Source: Phytophthora hibernalis (taxonomy: Eukaryota; Oomycota; Peronosporomycetes; Peronosporales; Peronosporaceae). Taken from it: a stretch of 64,000 bases of DNA. Both the position numbers and the translations under genes were made by a program. The stretch lies in contig JAAKBF010000094.1 in assembly GCA_012656075.1 (NCBI GenBank), positions 124,001 to 188,000 of the forward strand, given 5' to 3'. Shown piece after piece: positions 48,159-57,951 of this stretch (within the stretch, counting starts at the first letter, position 1; each line of letters starts with the position of its first letter). The notes under the pieces are model-generated. The model was not told where the DNA came from. It was given only the letters and a program-made list of their open reading frames with translations, and did no database searches.

Positions 48159-48480
48159 GGACTGTAATTCGAGGCTATTCTGCTGCCCTGGGCATCCTCA
48201 CACAATGGACCGAAGTGTTTGACGTTGCGTGTGGAGAAAACACGAGACGCGCCAAGGTTTTTGTTGTGAAACAAGATAAGGCCGAAGGGTTAGCTTCACG
48301 AGCAAACGTGGACGATTTGGAACCGGCAACACAAATACGACGACCATCGCACGAATGTCAAAACTTGGGTGCGAGTTGTCTTTCCAAGCATGATGAATAA
48401 CTAAAACTATGGCAAGACCAAACGCTCGCTTACAGTCAATAAATAGTGTTGTTCATTTTACAGAGTGCAATTCGTCCTTT

Positions 48481-49090
48481 TCACTGCGCCGACGAGGTTT
48501 TGCTCCTCTTGGGCTGGTGCTTGGAGCAGAAGTTCTGCTTGCTCTGTGACGCAGGCCGCTTGCAGCCCTCGGACGCGCAACGTTTGCCGCCGCCGTGCGT
48601 CCAGCAGAGTCCCTTGGAGATGGTCGTCTTCTGGCAGGTGGACATCGAGCACTTGGTGCCGCCGCCGTGCGACCAGCACAGGCCACGAGACTTGGTGCCG
48701 CGTGTGCAGCCCACAACGGTGCACAGCGTGGACCCTCCGTGTTTCCAGCAGAGGCCGCGGTGCTTGGCGCTGGCCGTGCAGCCAGACTTGGAGCACGACT
48801 TGCCGCCCCGTGACGGAAGCAGAGGCCGCGGTCGATGGTGTAGTTGGTGCAGCCCTCGATGCAGCACTGGCGCTTCTCCTTGGCGCTGAGGGCGCTGGCG
48901 TTGCGTTTGCGCTGCCTGGGCGACGACTGTGGCGTGGGCTCTGGACCGGAGACCGCCGTGGGCGACAGCAGCGCCTGGTTGTCGTCAAGATGAAGGCCAG
49001 CGAGAACTTGGGCGTACAGGGCGTGGCCAGATCCGAGGCGAAGTTGGCGAGCATCGTCAGCGGTGGTAGCGAAAGACTGCAGGTCGTCAT
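48481..49090 (-). pseudogene. Cys/His-finger gene B, left copy (frameshifted)
   Basis: It starts at ATG 49090 ('MTTCSLSLPPLTMLANFASD'). The first frame ends with 'SLAFIL'. A missing base at the next Leu-Asp-Asp codons shifts to the frame with 'DDNQALLSPTAV' and finger 1 ('CTNYTIDRGLCFRHG'). A second missing G in the CACGGGG run shifts to the frame with fingers 2-5, ending at the stop 48481. Gene A shows what the uninterrupted codons look like at both sites. The 5-finger array is Cys-x4-Cys-x9-Cys-x2-His, with no introns between fingers. Both shifts also occur in the right copy, so they are either old or systematic read errors. Confidence 0.65.
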
Positions 49091-49110
49091 GGTGTTGGGC
49101 AGTGGATGGA

Positions 49111-49126
49111 GAATTGGGAAGTGACT
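49111..49126 (-). promoter_or_regulatory. Inr/FPR-like core promoter of gene B, left
   Basis: On the minus strand the sequence is 'agtcacttcccaattc', 12 of 16 positions matching the oomycete Inr+FPR consensus GCTCATTYYNCAWTTT. It lies 21-36 bp upstream of ATG 49090. Confidence 0.4.
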
Positions 49127-49202
49127 TGCATGGGTCGGTCTCACGTAGCGAGGTTTTTGCTGTCAAGATCGGACGGCACTCTCTTGGTTCCAGTATGCCT
49201 CA

Positions 49203-50821
49203 CTGTCTAACGCCGCTGCTGTCGCGTGGACACATCGCTGAACACAAAAGCAGCTGGTTCGAACAGCACAACATATCCTTCTACCGCGTCACTTGCGCTC
49301 AGTATCAAGCGATGTGCTCGGCACGAACAGCATGAGATGACAGAAGGCGTATGCATCCTCGCCGTGTTTTTCGGTGGACGCTTTGACACCTAGACGTACG
49401 TACATGTATCGGCAGCGTCCAATTTGCTTGTCTTTCCCCAAACGCCCTGGTGCTGACACGTAGCGACAGCGCCACAAACGGTCATCGGACTCGGGTGTCA
49501 TCGGACTCGGCGCTGGGGAAGGAATTGCCTGTAGCGGTGGCTGCCGCCTGAGCGCGGACACCATTTGAAGCCGTGTGCAGACGGAATCTCTGCGCGACAG
49601 GATTTTCAAGAACATCACGAGCCGCGCTTGACGCTGTCTGTGTCGCACTCGGTTGAACGCACCTGCACATGTATCCCAGTGCAGCCATGCCCGAGCTGCA
49701 AATCAGATCGTCGGCTGAAGCTGGTTGCTTCAGCTTCGCTTGCGGGTGGGCAGTGGGTTGGACTGCTGCAGTCGGCACACCACTGCCGAAAGTTGTGCGC
49801 CCACTGCTCGTCCTCGTTGCCATTGCATCGTGGCGTCCGTCCTGCGTTTGCTGTTTGAAAGCAACAGAAAAAACGTGCGACGCGTTCCTTTTTGCCGCAA
49901 GTCGGTGGCCCGGCTATCCATGGGCGGAACAATCAACTGTGGACATGATTGTGCTCCCGAAAATTGCCCAAAGTACACGTGAATTGGCATTTTGCCGTCA
50001 CCGCTTCAGTCAACAATTTTACCCCACTGCGGTGATGAAACAATCCGCTGCTCGCTCTGCAAGTTGCAGTGCAACTGGCCCAGCCTTCCACCGCATCAAT
50101 GCACTCCTGTCTGAGCCCTGCACATTGGCCTCTGTCGACTTGGTCTCACGCATCTCAGGGTTCGTACGCCCAGCCGGTTTTTCAGTGCGAGTGCTCGTTG
50201 GGGGTTCGTCGCGGCAATTCGACCACAAAAGACACGCGAGTCGACAACAGTTGAGCCAACACCATTGTCGCTGATACGTCCGATGTATTCGCGCAAAGGG
50301 CTGTCAGCATCGATTAACCGCACCACTATTTTGTACTCTTGGGGATAATTCCCGTGATGAATCCTATTCTCATGTGTGAGCGACGACCGCAAGTCGCAGC
50401 TTGGCGTGCAGTGTACACCACCGCCCGACTCCTGCGGTGCCGTTGCAAGGAGGTTACCTGGTCGCTCAGCGAACCTAACCTGGCCGCAGTATGTGCGCTT
50501 CAACGAGTGACGTGTCGCCAGAGCCGCTGAAGCCGAAGCCTCTACTTTGGTCTTCGAGATCGGACTGCAGCGAACAGAAGAAAACTCGACTTGGAGAGCG
50601 CCTCAATCAAGGCAAGCCTGGCCACTTCGGCCGCCCGCCCTATCATGAGATGCACGGAATGAACAGCAAAACGCTGGCCGAACGCCATACAAAAGTACAA
50701 AAGCCCCCCTCCGGAAGGATAGGTTGTGCTGTTCGTGCCGCTGGATCCGCCATAAACGGGATGCCGCAGGATCGACCGAGAGTCCCAGCGCTTTTCCTAT
50801 CGCGTCTCCAGCGTTAGACAG
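49203..50821. mobile_element. 1.6-kb transposon-like unit in the left arm
   Basis: The ends share the inverted 11-mer 'ctgtctaacgc' and, further in, an inverted 'gaacagcacaac[a/c]tatccttc'. No target duplication is seen. Open frames on both strands (for example 50096-50503 and 49615-49932 on the minus strand, the latter with several Cys/His pairs) carry no recognised domain. It lies between finger genes A and B and is mirrored at 58797-60415 with identical length (1619 bp), so it was already present when the arm duplicated or was homogenised. Confidence 0.5.
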
Positions 50822-50902
50822 CGGCGTGAGCTGACATCTTGGTTACTGTTTATTGACTGGCAAAGACAAACTGTTGAAACTCGTGTCATGCTTGAGACGG
50901 AG

Positions 50903-50918
50903 GCTCACTCGATAATTT
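50903..50918 (+). promoter_or_regulatory. Inr/FPR-like core promoter of gene A, left
   Basis: The sequence 'gctcactcgataattt' matches 13 of 16 positions of the oomycete Inr+FPR consensus and lies 57-72 bp upstream of ATG 50975. Confidence 0.5.
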
Positions 50919-50974
50919 CCTCGGTGACTCCAAGAGCTCACGAAAGAAAGAAAAGCATACACACTTCAGCAGCC

Positions 50975-51663
50975 ATGAGCAGCATCACTCTGCCCCCGCT
51001 AAGAGCGCTTACCGGTATCACCTACGCGCTGCCTCCGCGCGCCAACCCGATGGTGTTCCACCCGTCGCCGGTGTTTCACCACGGCCCCTATTCCCCGGTA
51101 CACCCAAGCTGTCGCTATCCTTCATCCTGGACGACAGTCGGCCGCTGACGCCTCCGGCAGCACAGTCCCAACAGACAAGGCTGCCACCGACGCAGCACCC
51201 CGCGAGCAAGCAGTGCAAGCGCAGACGCAAAATGACGCCTGCGGAGAAACGCGCGGCGCGCTCGTGCTGCGTCGAGGGCTGCACCAACTACACCATCGAT
51301 CGCGGCCTGTGCTTCCGTCACGGGGGCGGCAAGTCGTGCTCCATGCCCGGCTGCACAGCCAGCGCCAAGCACCGCGGCCTTTGCTGGAAACACGGTGGCT
51401 CCACGCTGTGCACCATGAAGGGCTGCACGCGCGGCACCAAGTCCCGTGGTCTGTGCTGGTCGCACGGCGGCGGCACCAAGTGCTCGGTGTCCACCTGCCA
51501 GAAGACGACCATCTCAAGGGACTCTGCTGGACGCACGGCGGCGGCAACGCTGCGCGTCCGAGGGCTGCAGGCGGCCGGCATCGCAGAGCAAGCAAAACTT
51601 CTGCTCAAGCACCAGCCCAAGAAGACCAAACCGAGCACAGTGACGACACTTTACGTGCAATGA
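50975..51663 (+). CDS. Cys/His-finger gene A, left copy (frame-disrupted)
   Basis: From ATG 50975 ('MSSITLPPLRALTGITYALP') the frame runs to about 51099, where one base appears missing in CCCCGG. The homologous frame then continues 'TPKLSLSFILDDSRPL' and a basic stretch ('KQCKRRRKMTPAEKRAARS'). Five fingers follow (CCVEGC, CSMPGC, CTMKGC, CSVSTC, CASEGC types). Relative to the right copy, three further single-base losses (CC to C near 51515, AAA to AA near 51549, CC to C near 51606) scramble finger 4-5 codons and then restore the frame to the stop at 51663. All are homopolymer-length changes and may be read errors. It has no introns, in contrast to genes 1 and 2. An alternative start is ATG 51232 (143 residues). 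Confidence 0.6.
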
Positions 51664-51992
51664 AATGTCCTATAATACAACGATGCCGCTATCCTAGCTA
51701 AGCTTACTGGTACATGTAGTGTTTAAAACTAAACGTATCAAATATTTTTGCAAAGCTGGTGTTGAGCTTGTCACTGCTTTGGTAACATCGATGGGGTCTC
51801 GCACCGCGTTGCCGCCACAACCACGACAAATCCTAACACGCGTCATATCGTACCGTTTCGTCATATCAATTGCAACTTTGGATAAAAAGTTTTTTTCGCA
51901 GATTTTGTTGGGAAGTAATTTACACGCACAGGGCAAGAAGGAAAACGTTGGGCTTGCATCAAGTTTAACACACGAAAAGCTGTTGCCTCGTC
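51664..51992. other. Convergent 3' intergenic region, left arm
   Basis: Finger gene A and the isocyanide-synthase fusion gene converge here tail to tail. No gene or recognisable terminator is seen. Confidence 0.5.
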
Positions 51993-53855
51993 CTAGTTGA
52001 AGTGGATGCGACGCATGTGGCGACCACCCATGCCAAGCTTTGTGCGCGCGTGTAGTTGCGAGATGTTGTCCATGACCACGAACTCGCCCTTCGCCCACTG
52101 GTGCCAGTGGCAGAACTCCTCCGAGTACAGTCGCTGCTGCAGTGTCTCCATCACAAAGTCGGCGTCCTCGTCCTTCTGGTTGGACGTCGGGTCATAGCCC
52201 ACCGACGCCACGTAGGTCGGGTGCATCTTGGTCTTCTCGGAACCCCATGGCTCGTGATACCGCAACGCCAGCTCACCCGTCGTGGGGTGGGTCACCACCA
52301 CGGGAGATGTGTGCACACGGTCCTGGTACCCGAACAGCGACGTGCGGTATACGAGCGAGATATTCTTGAGGCGCTCCACCGTCTCGTCGGCCAGTGACGA
52401 CATCAGGCGGCGCGTGTCCGTGATCAGAGTGTTGCCGTGCTTGGGGTCGTCCTCAGGTGGAGCAGCGTCCACACAGTGGAAGAACATGAACACGGGCGCG
52501 TCTCCCAGTTCCGTGGACTCGGGTGTCTTCTTCTTGAACATGCCGTCGTAGTGGAACGACATGGCCTCGAGCGTTTGTGCAGGCAGTGCCGTGTCGCGCT
52601 CTGTCTTGATATCGAAGATGTTGCCGGCCGCGAACGTCCCCTTGGGCCACTGCAGTACGTCTCCCCAGCGCTCGGTGGCCGTCTCGAAGTCGTCGTCCTG
52701 CTTGAAGCCGCGCAGCGTCACCACGCCGTACTTGAGCACGAGGCTGCGAATGGCTTCTCGCGGAATATCCGTGATGGAAGGCGCCGGAAACCCTTTCATG
52801 GCGCGCGCGATGATGAACATGTGTGTGCGGACGAGCTCTACGTGGATCGTGGCCCACTGCGCTTTTTCCTCGGCTGTGCATGCGGGTCGCTCGATGTATC
52901 CCCATTTGCGGCCGTGCTTGTAGACCAGGTCGTACTTGTCCGTGTCCACGTCTCTGAGGTCGATGGCGTGCACTGTGCCGTCGATGTCCTCCGCGATGAC
53001 AGAGTGCCAAGGTGTGCGGGGCGTGTCCGTCGGCTTGGACGGCAGCAAGTGGATGCCGAACTTGGGACCGGCGTTGTTGTAGCAGTGGATCGAAACGCGC
53101 ACCGCGTTAGCGTACTCCTCCGCCACGAGCGACGAGAAAGCCACGTTGCGCAGCATCATCTTGCGAGCGACATCGTCGCAGCCCTTGCGCATCTCGGCCT
53201 CCGACATGCCCTCCCATCGACCGGCCATATCGCGCTCCATGAATTGTGAGAACGAGCGGAAGTTGTTGCCGATGTCCGGCTCGCTCGCGATGCGTGCGTC
53301 CATATCCATCTGGTTGATGCCGAAGCGCTCCTGCACCTCCTGCACCGGATTGTCTGTCTTGGTGTAATTCTCGAGTCCGTCGAATTGAATGTGTGTATGA
53401 CCTGCCTCCTTCACGAGTTCCTTCAGACCGTTCTTGTACGCGCGGATGTTCACCAGGGGCGCGCCTACGAGGTCGCCGAACACACGACCGTCACTGAAGA
53501 TGGTGACCTTGCAGCCGACGGAGTACACTTCCTCGATGGAGGTGCAGAACTTCTCCAGACGCGCGAGCGCTAGTTCTTCGGCACGGTCGGGCAGCGGGCC
53601 CAACACCTTGCCGTCGTGGTTTGGCGTCTTGGTCGGGAACCCGGGCAACACAATCATGATGGGCTCCTTGTGGTCGACGAAGCGTCCGATGGTCGCCTCC
53701 AGGAAACGCGTTCCCTTCGGCATGAACACGTCCGTCGACGCCTCAAAGTGACTCTGCAGGTCGGCGAACTTGGCGAGGAAGTGCGCCGCAACGGCGTTTT
53801 TGTTGACGGCGGTGTGGTCGGAGTGTGCAGACTCAGTGGTAACGTTGGGTGCCAT
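51993..53855 (-). CDS. Isocyanide synthase-2OG oxygenase fusion, left copy
   Basis: The protein has 620 residues from ATG 53855; the upstream ATG at 54047 lies before the predicted transcription start and is rejected. Residues ~30-315 are an isocyanide synthase of the PvcA/Dit1/IsnA family: 'IVLPGFPTKTPN' (conserved Lys76), 'LGPLPDRAEELAL', 'IFSDGRVFGDLVG' (121-126) and 'NNAGPKFGIHL'. This family converts an amino acid's alpha-amino group to an isonitrile using ribulose-5-phosphate. Residues ~365-620 are a PvcB/TauD-type Fe(II)/2-oxoglutarate oxygenase with His435-x-Asp437 ('SFHYDGMF'), distal His602 ('NISQLHARTKLG') and a 2OG-binding Arg in the C-terminal 'RHMRRIHFN'. Such oxygenases desaturate or decarboxylate the isonitrile acid. 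No signal peptide is visible, so it is probably cytosolic. From residue ~303 on it is identical to the right copy; before that it has diverged. Confidence 0.9.
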   Translation of the reverse strand: MAPNVTTESAHSDHTAVNKNAVAAHFLAKFADLQSHFEASTDVFMPKGTRFLEATIGRFVDHKEPIMIVLPGFPTKTPNHDGKVLGPLPDRAEELALARLEKFCTSIEEVYSVGCKVTIFSDGRVFGDLVGAPLVNIRAYKNGLKELVKEAGHTHIQFDGLENYTKTDNPVQEVQERFGINQMDMDARIASEPDIGNNFRSFSQFMERDMAGRWEGMSEAEMRKGCDDVARKMMLRNVAFSSLVAEEYANAVRVSIHCYNNAGPKFGIHLLPSKPTDTPRTPWHSVIAEDIDGTVHAIDLRDVDTDKYDLVYKHGRKWGYIERPACTAEEKAQWATIHVELVRTHMFIIARAMKGFPAPSITDIPREAIRSLVLKYGVVTLRGFKQDDDFETATERWGDVLQWPKGTFAAGNIFDIKTERDTALPAQTLEAMSFHYDGMFKKKTPESTELGDAPVFMFFHCVDAAPPEDDPKHGNTLITDTRRLMSSLADETVERLKNISLVYRTSLFGYQDRVHTSPVVVTHPTTGELALRYHEPWGSEKTKMHPTYVASVGYDPTSNQKDEDADFVMETLQQRLYSEEFCHWHQWAKGEFVVMDNISQLHARTKLGMGGRHMRRIHFN

Positions 53856-53955
53856 GTCGGATTGAGTTGATGAACTCGAGAAGAAAGAGGCGAGCAGCAG
53901 GCGAGACGACAACACTGGTCGTGGGTTGCAAGGCGTGATGTGACTCGAAGCCGTG

Positions 53956-53971
53956 AAATTGAGGAATGAGG
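53956..53971 (-). promoter_or_regulatory. Inr/FPR core promoter, left isocyanide-synthase gene
   Basis: The minus-strand sequence 'cctcattcctcaattt' matches 15 of 16 positions of the oomycete Inr+FPR consensus. It lies 101-116 bp upstream of ATG 53855 and decides that start over 54047. Confidence 0.75.
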
Positions 53972-55639
53972 CGTGCTGGAGCGGACCAACAAGGAGCTGC
54001 TTTCGGTGAGTAGATCGGCCGCAAAGACGGCGCTCCATTGCCAACACAGCTCAGTCTGGAAAGTCTCTAGCATGGTCAACCATACCTTGCACCCGATGAC
54101 AGGCGTCGCGTTTCTGCGTCGGAATATGCGGTCTGGGCGTTGACGCGGCGCGATTGCCTACAGAGTGCAAAGCAGTCCCGGTCGGTGGGACCAAGTGCCG
54201 TCACCGCTGGTCGTATAATGCTGCGTCCTGAAATCCATGGGCGATTGCGATGCCAGCAGCGCAGTACCGCGAAAGATAACGTCACGAGGATGCGCGGCGA
54301 TTGGCGGAATGGACACAAGATCGGATTCGTATTCACAGGATCTTCTGTTCGTCACATGGATACGTCTTCACGACGCAGCGACTGGGACGTGAAAGTAGCA
54401 GCAAGTGAAGCAGGCAGTGCAAGCTGTCCGCTTGGCCATGCGACGAGTACATATATTCGGAGCTCATACAAGACCGGCCCTGAGTTTTGTATGATCGTCG
54501 CATGGTCAGCGCATCGCGCTTCAAGGGCTTGTTCTCTCTTAGGCTGGGTGCATGATCGCCTGGTCATCTGAGATTGCGAGCTGCATGCAAGGAGCGCGAG
54601 TGGCGCCACAGCAGATCAAGTCGCGAGCAATTATGATACATGACATCGTATAGTGCAGCAGCGTTCAAGTACAGTACTATTAATAGCGCCGACTGGGAAA
54701 GGGTGATCCCGACTGGGCAGGTCGAAAAATATACGCGGCTACCGAAATTCGCCAGTAGACTGATAGGAGGATGTGCCTGAAAATCGGCGGCGTAGCCCGG
54801 GGTGGTGTTAGTTGGGTGATGTGCGACACCACCTCCGAAATGAATGGGGCTACAAAGGCACTTATGTCCTGCGCGAGACCTGCTTCCGTATCGCGGAGTA
54901 CAGTACAGGTATACCTGTAAACGCGCTACTGGTATAACTTTGCTTTCGATCACTCCTTTCTGGCTCTGTAAAATAGTAGATGTTTGGATGGTTAAACATT
55001 TGAGATGATATATGTCGCCGTACAAGTATTGACTCAGAACATGACCAGGTACAGCTTGCTGTGACCGTTGAGCGAGGGTGGTGGTCGTGGTAAAATAACT
55101 GAGCAGTACAGTACAAGTGTCAAATCGATGCAGTGTTGACTGGGGTCAAGTTATTGCTGTCCAATTGACCGCCAGTCGACCTCGTCTTTAACCCGTCACA
55201 AGGACGCGACCACTGAAATCGGAGCAACTTGCCCAGCACTTGATGCGTGGACGATGTCCCATCAAGAATATTTATGGAGTACATGCACATGCACATGTAT
55301 TAATAGTGTATAGTGTACGGGAGACGCGGAACAGAGGAACGTCCGTAAATACCGATCGGATCTCTACGCAAACAAGCAGCAACATAGACATCAGACCAAG
55401 GCGGGATGGTGGCCACTGGTGGGTGGACACCCGCACCAGCCTCGCACCCACCCTTTCTGTTGGTCCGGCAGCTTGACATCGAACTGCGGCTCGCAGGATA
55501 CCACTGCCGTGACTGCTGGCCAGTGTACAGTTTTTGGAGCAGTGCCTCGATCGGCCTGGTCATCACTGCGGACCGCAGTGCGGTGGTGCCCTCCACTAGG
55601 TCGTACATGTAGCAGCGTTTGACGTGGCAGGCTAGACGT
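53972..55639. other. Divergent intergenic region between the two fusion genes
   Basis: About 1.7 kb separate the two core promoters. Open frames at 54140-54571 (+) and 54564-55025 (-) have no recognised domain and overlap antisense frames. I see no gene; the region presumably holds upstream regulatory sequence for both genes. Confidence 0.5.
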
Positions 55640-55655
55640 TCTCATTTCTCATTCT
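55640..55655 (+). promoter_or_regulatory. Inr/FPR core promoter, right isocyanide-synthase gene
   Basis: The sequence 'tctcatttctcattct' matches 14 of 16 positions of the oomycete Inr+FPR consensus, 83-98 bp upstream of ATG 55738. It is followed by a CT-rich leader. Confidence 0.7.
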
Positions 55656-55737
55656 TCTCGCAACACCTCAACTCCACACTTCAACGTCGATTCTGCGTTT
55701 CTTCGCTCGCGCAACAAGTTGTAAAGATACCATCGAA

Positions 55738-57621
55738 ATGGCACCCAACCTCGACCAACATACCTACTCCAACGATGTCCATCCGGCCTCCATGATGTGG
55801 CCCGAGGAGCAGCAGACAAAGGTCTGGGAACACTTCCTCGACAAATTCGCTACGATTCAAAGTCGCTTTCCAGCGCCGATCGATCGTTTCGACGAGGAGG
55901 GCAAACAGAAGATGCAGAAGATTGTGACGCGGCTCATCGAGCAGCGCGCGCCAATTACACTGGTGCTTCCGTCGTTTCCGTTCAAGTCGCCAAACTCGTC
56001 CGACAAAGTGTTGGGCAAGCTGCCAGACCGCGCGGAAGAGCTATCCATGGAGCGCCTTGAGCGCTTCTGCTGTGAGGTGGAGGAGTCGTACTCACCAGGC
56101 TGCAAGATGGTTATCTTCAGCGACGGTCGTGTCTTCAACGACCTGCTCGGAGTGAGCCTGAGCGACCTGCGCGCGTTTGAGGACGAAATGGTGGAGATGG
56201 TGAAGAGGGCAGGTCATACGCACATCTACTTCGACTCGATGGACAACTACGTGAAGAATGTGAAGGACCCGATTCCAGAGATACTCGAGCGCTTCGACGT
56301 GCTGCATATGGATTTCGATGCGCGCATCAAGGCGGAGCCCGCCATCCGCAACAGCTACTGCTCCTTCTGCAAATTTCTCGAGCGCGACTTGGCCCCGAAA
56401 TGGGTAGGCATGTCTCGCACCGCCATGAAGCGCAGCTGCGGCAAGATTGCCAAGCAAATGATGCACCGGAATGTAGGTTTCTCTGCTCTCGTAGACGACA
56501 CGTATCCTGATGCCCTGCGTATTTCCATCCACCAATACAACAACGCCGGACCCAAGTTTGGCATCCACCTCATCCCTCAGAAGTCCGGCAAGCCTCGCAC
56601 ACCTTGGCACTCAGTCATATGCGAGGACGTTGACGGAACTTCACACACCGTCGATCTCAAAAACGTGGACACGGACAAGTACGACCTGGTCTACAAGCAC
56701 GGCCGCAAATGGGGATACATCGAGCGACCCGCATGCACAGCCGAGGAAAAAGCGCAGTGGGCCACGATCCACGTAGAGCTCGTCCGCACACACATGTTCA
56801 TCATCGCGCGCGCCATGAAAGGGTTTCCGGCGCCTTCCATCACGGATATTCCGCGAGAAGCCATTCGCAGCCTCGTGCTCAAGTACGGCGTGGTGACGCT
56901 GCGCGGCTTCAAGCAGGACGACGACTTCGAGACGGCCACCGAGCGCTGGGGAGACGTACTGCAGTGGCCCAAGGGGACGTTCGCGGCCGGCAACATCTTC
57001 GATATCAAGACAGAGCGCGACACGGCACTGCCTGCACAAACGCTCGAGGCCATGTCGTTCCACTACGACGGCATGTTCAAGAAGAAGACACCCGAGTCCA
57101 CGGAACTGGGAGACGCGCCCGTGTTCATGTTCTTCCACTGTGTGGACGCTGCTCCACCTGAGGACGACCCCAAGCACGGCAACACTCTGATCACGGACAC
57201 GCGCCGCCTGATGTCGTCACTGGCCGACGAGACGGTGGAGCGCCTCAAGAATATCTCGCTCGTATACCGCACGTCGCTGTTCGGGTACCAGGACCGTGTG
57301 CACACATCTCCCGTGGTGGTGACCCACCCCACGACGGGTGAGCTGGCGTTGCGGTATCACGAGCCATGGGGTTCCGAGAAGACCAAGATGCACCCGACCT
57401 ACGTGGCGTCGGTGGGCTATGACCCGACGTCCAACCAGAAGGACGAGGACGCCGACTTTGTGATGGAGACACTGCAGCAGCGACTGTACTCGGAGGAGTT
57501 CTGCCACTGGCACCAGTGGGCGAAGGGCGAGTTCGTGGTCATGGACAACATCTCGCAACTACACGCGCGCACAAAGCTTGGCATGGGTGGTCGCCACATG
57601 CGTCGCATCCACTTCAACTAG
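55738..57621 (+). CDS. Isocyanide synthase-2OG oxygenase fusion, right copy
   Basis: The protein has 627 residues, with no introns and no frame break. Residues ~30-325 are the PvcA/Dit1-family isocyanide synthase: 'LVLPSFPFKSPN' with Lys83, 'LGKLPDRAEELSM', 'IFSDGRVFNDLLG' (128-133) and 'NNAGPKFGIHL'. Residues ~370-627 are the Fe(II)/2OG oxygenase with His442-x-Asp444, distal His609 and C-terminal Arg residues. It would make an amino-acid-derived isonitrile and oxidise it within one polypeptide; fused synthase-oxygenase enzymes of this kind are known in fungi. It is divergent (head to head) with the left copy, 1.9 kb between ATGs. The first ~309 residues differ throughout from the left copy (e.g. 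'SMMWPEEQQTKVWEHFLDKF' near the N-terminus), while from V310 onward the two proteins are identical. No tailoring or transport genes adjoin it. Confidence 0.9.
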   Translation: MAPNLDQHTYSNDVHPASMMWPEEQQTKVWEHFLDKFATIQSRFPAPIDRFDEEGKQKMQKIVTRLIEQRAPITLVLPSFPFKSPNSSDKVLGKLPDRAEELSMERLERFCCEVEESYSPGCKMVIFSDGRVFNDLLGVSLSDLRAFEDEMVEMVKRAGHTHIYFDSMDNYVKNVKDPIPEILERFDVLHMDFDARIKAEPAIRNSYCSFCKFLERDLAPKWVGMSRTAMKRSCGKIAKQMMHRNVGFSALVDDTYPDALRISIHQYNNAGPKFGIHLIPQKSGKPRTPWHSVICEDVDGTSHTVDLKNVDTDKYDLVYKHGRKWGYIERPACTAEEKAQWATIHVELVRTHMFIIARAMKGFPAPSITDIPREAIRSLVLKYGVVTLRGFKQDDDFETATERWGDVLQWPKGTFAAGNIFDIKTERDTALPAQTLEAMSFHYDGMFKKKTPESTELGDAPVFMFFHCVDAAPPEDDPKHGNTLITDTRRLMSSLADETVERLKNISLVYRTSLFGYQDRVHTSPVVVTHPTTGELALRYHEPWGSEKTKMHPTYVASVGYDPTSNQKDEDADFVMETLQQRLYSEEFCHWHQWAKGEFVVMDNISQLHARTKLGMGGRHMRRIHFN

Positions 57622-57951
57622 GACGAGGCAACAGCTTTTCGTGTGTTAAACTTGATGCAAGCCCAACGTTTTCCTTCTTGCCCTGTGCGTGTAAATTACT
57701 TCCCAACAAAAATCTGCGAAAAAAACTTTTTATCCAAAGTTGCAATTGATATGACGAAACGGTACGATATGACGCGTGTTAGGATTTGTCGTGGTTGTGG
57801 CGGCAACGCGGTGCGAGACCCCATCGATGTTACCAAAGCAGTGACAAGCTCAACACCAGCTTTGCAAAAATATTTGATACGTTTAGTTTTAAACACTACA
57901 TGTACCAGTAAGCTTAGCTAGGATAGCGGCATCGTTGTATTATAGGACATT
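57622..57951. other. Convergent 3' intergenic region, right arm
   Basis: This is the mirror image of 51664-51992. A short frame containing 'ICRGCGGNAVRDPIDVTK' is present in both arms but has no family match that I recognise. Confidence 0.5.

Larger units (their letters stand above)
48437..52951 (+). repeat. Large inverted repeat, left arm (~4.5 kb)
   Basis: The reverse complement matches 56663-61180. The outer boundary is sharp at 'caataaatagtg' (48437). The inner boundary is at 'acgtggacacgg' inside the isocyanide-synthase gene (52951). Visible differences are mainly 1-nt homopolymer changes. The arm contains finger gene B, a 1.6-kb transposon-like unit, finger gene A and the oxygenase half of the isocyanide-synthase fusion gene. 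The spacer is 52952-56662. Confidence 0.9.

Noticed and set aside
49669..50274. 201-residue plus-strand ORF in the palindrome arm (mirrored at 59345-59950)
   Set aside because: It is low-complexity Ala/Ser-rich, overlaps several equally long frames on the other strand, and has no recognised domain or promoter.
52437..53249. Long plus-strand ORF (270 residues) and similar frames antisense to the isocyanide-synthase genes
   Set aside because: They are shadows of a GC-rich coding gene; the frames repeat identically opposite both copies and show no domain.
51993..54047. Longer 684-residue start for the left isocyanide-synthase gene (ATG 54047)
   Set aside because: The 64 extra residues are unlike the right copy, and the core promoter at 53956-53971 lies downstream of that ATG.
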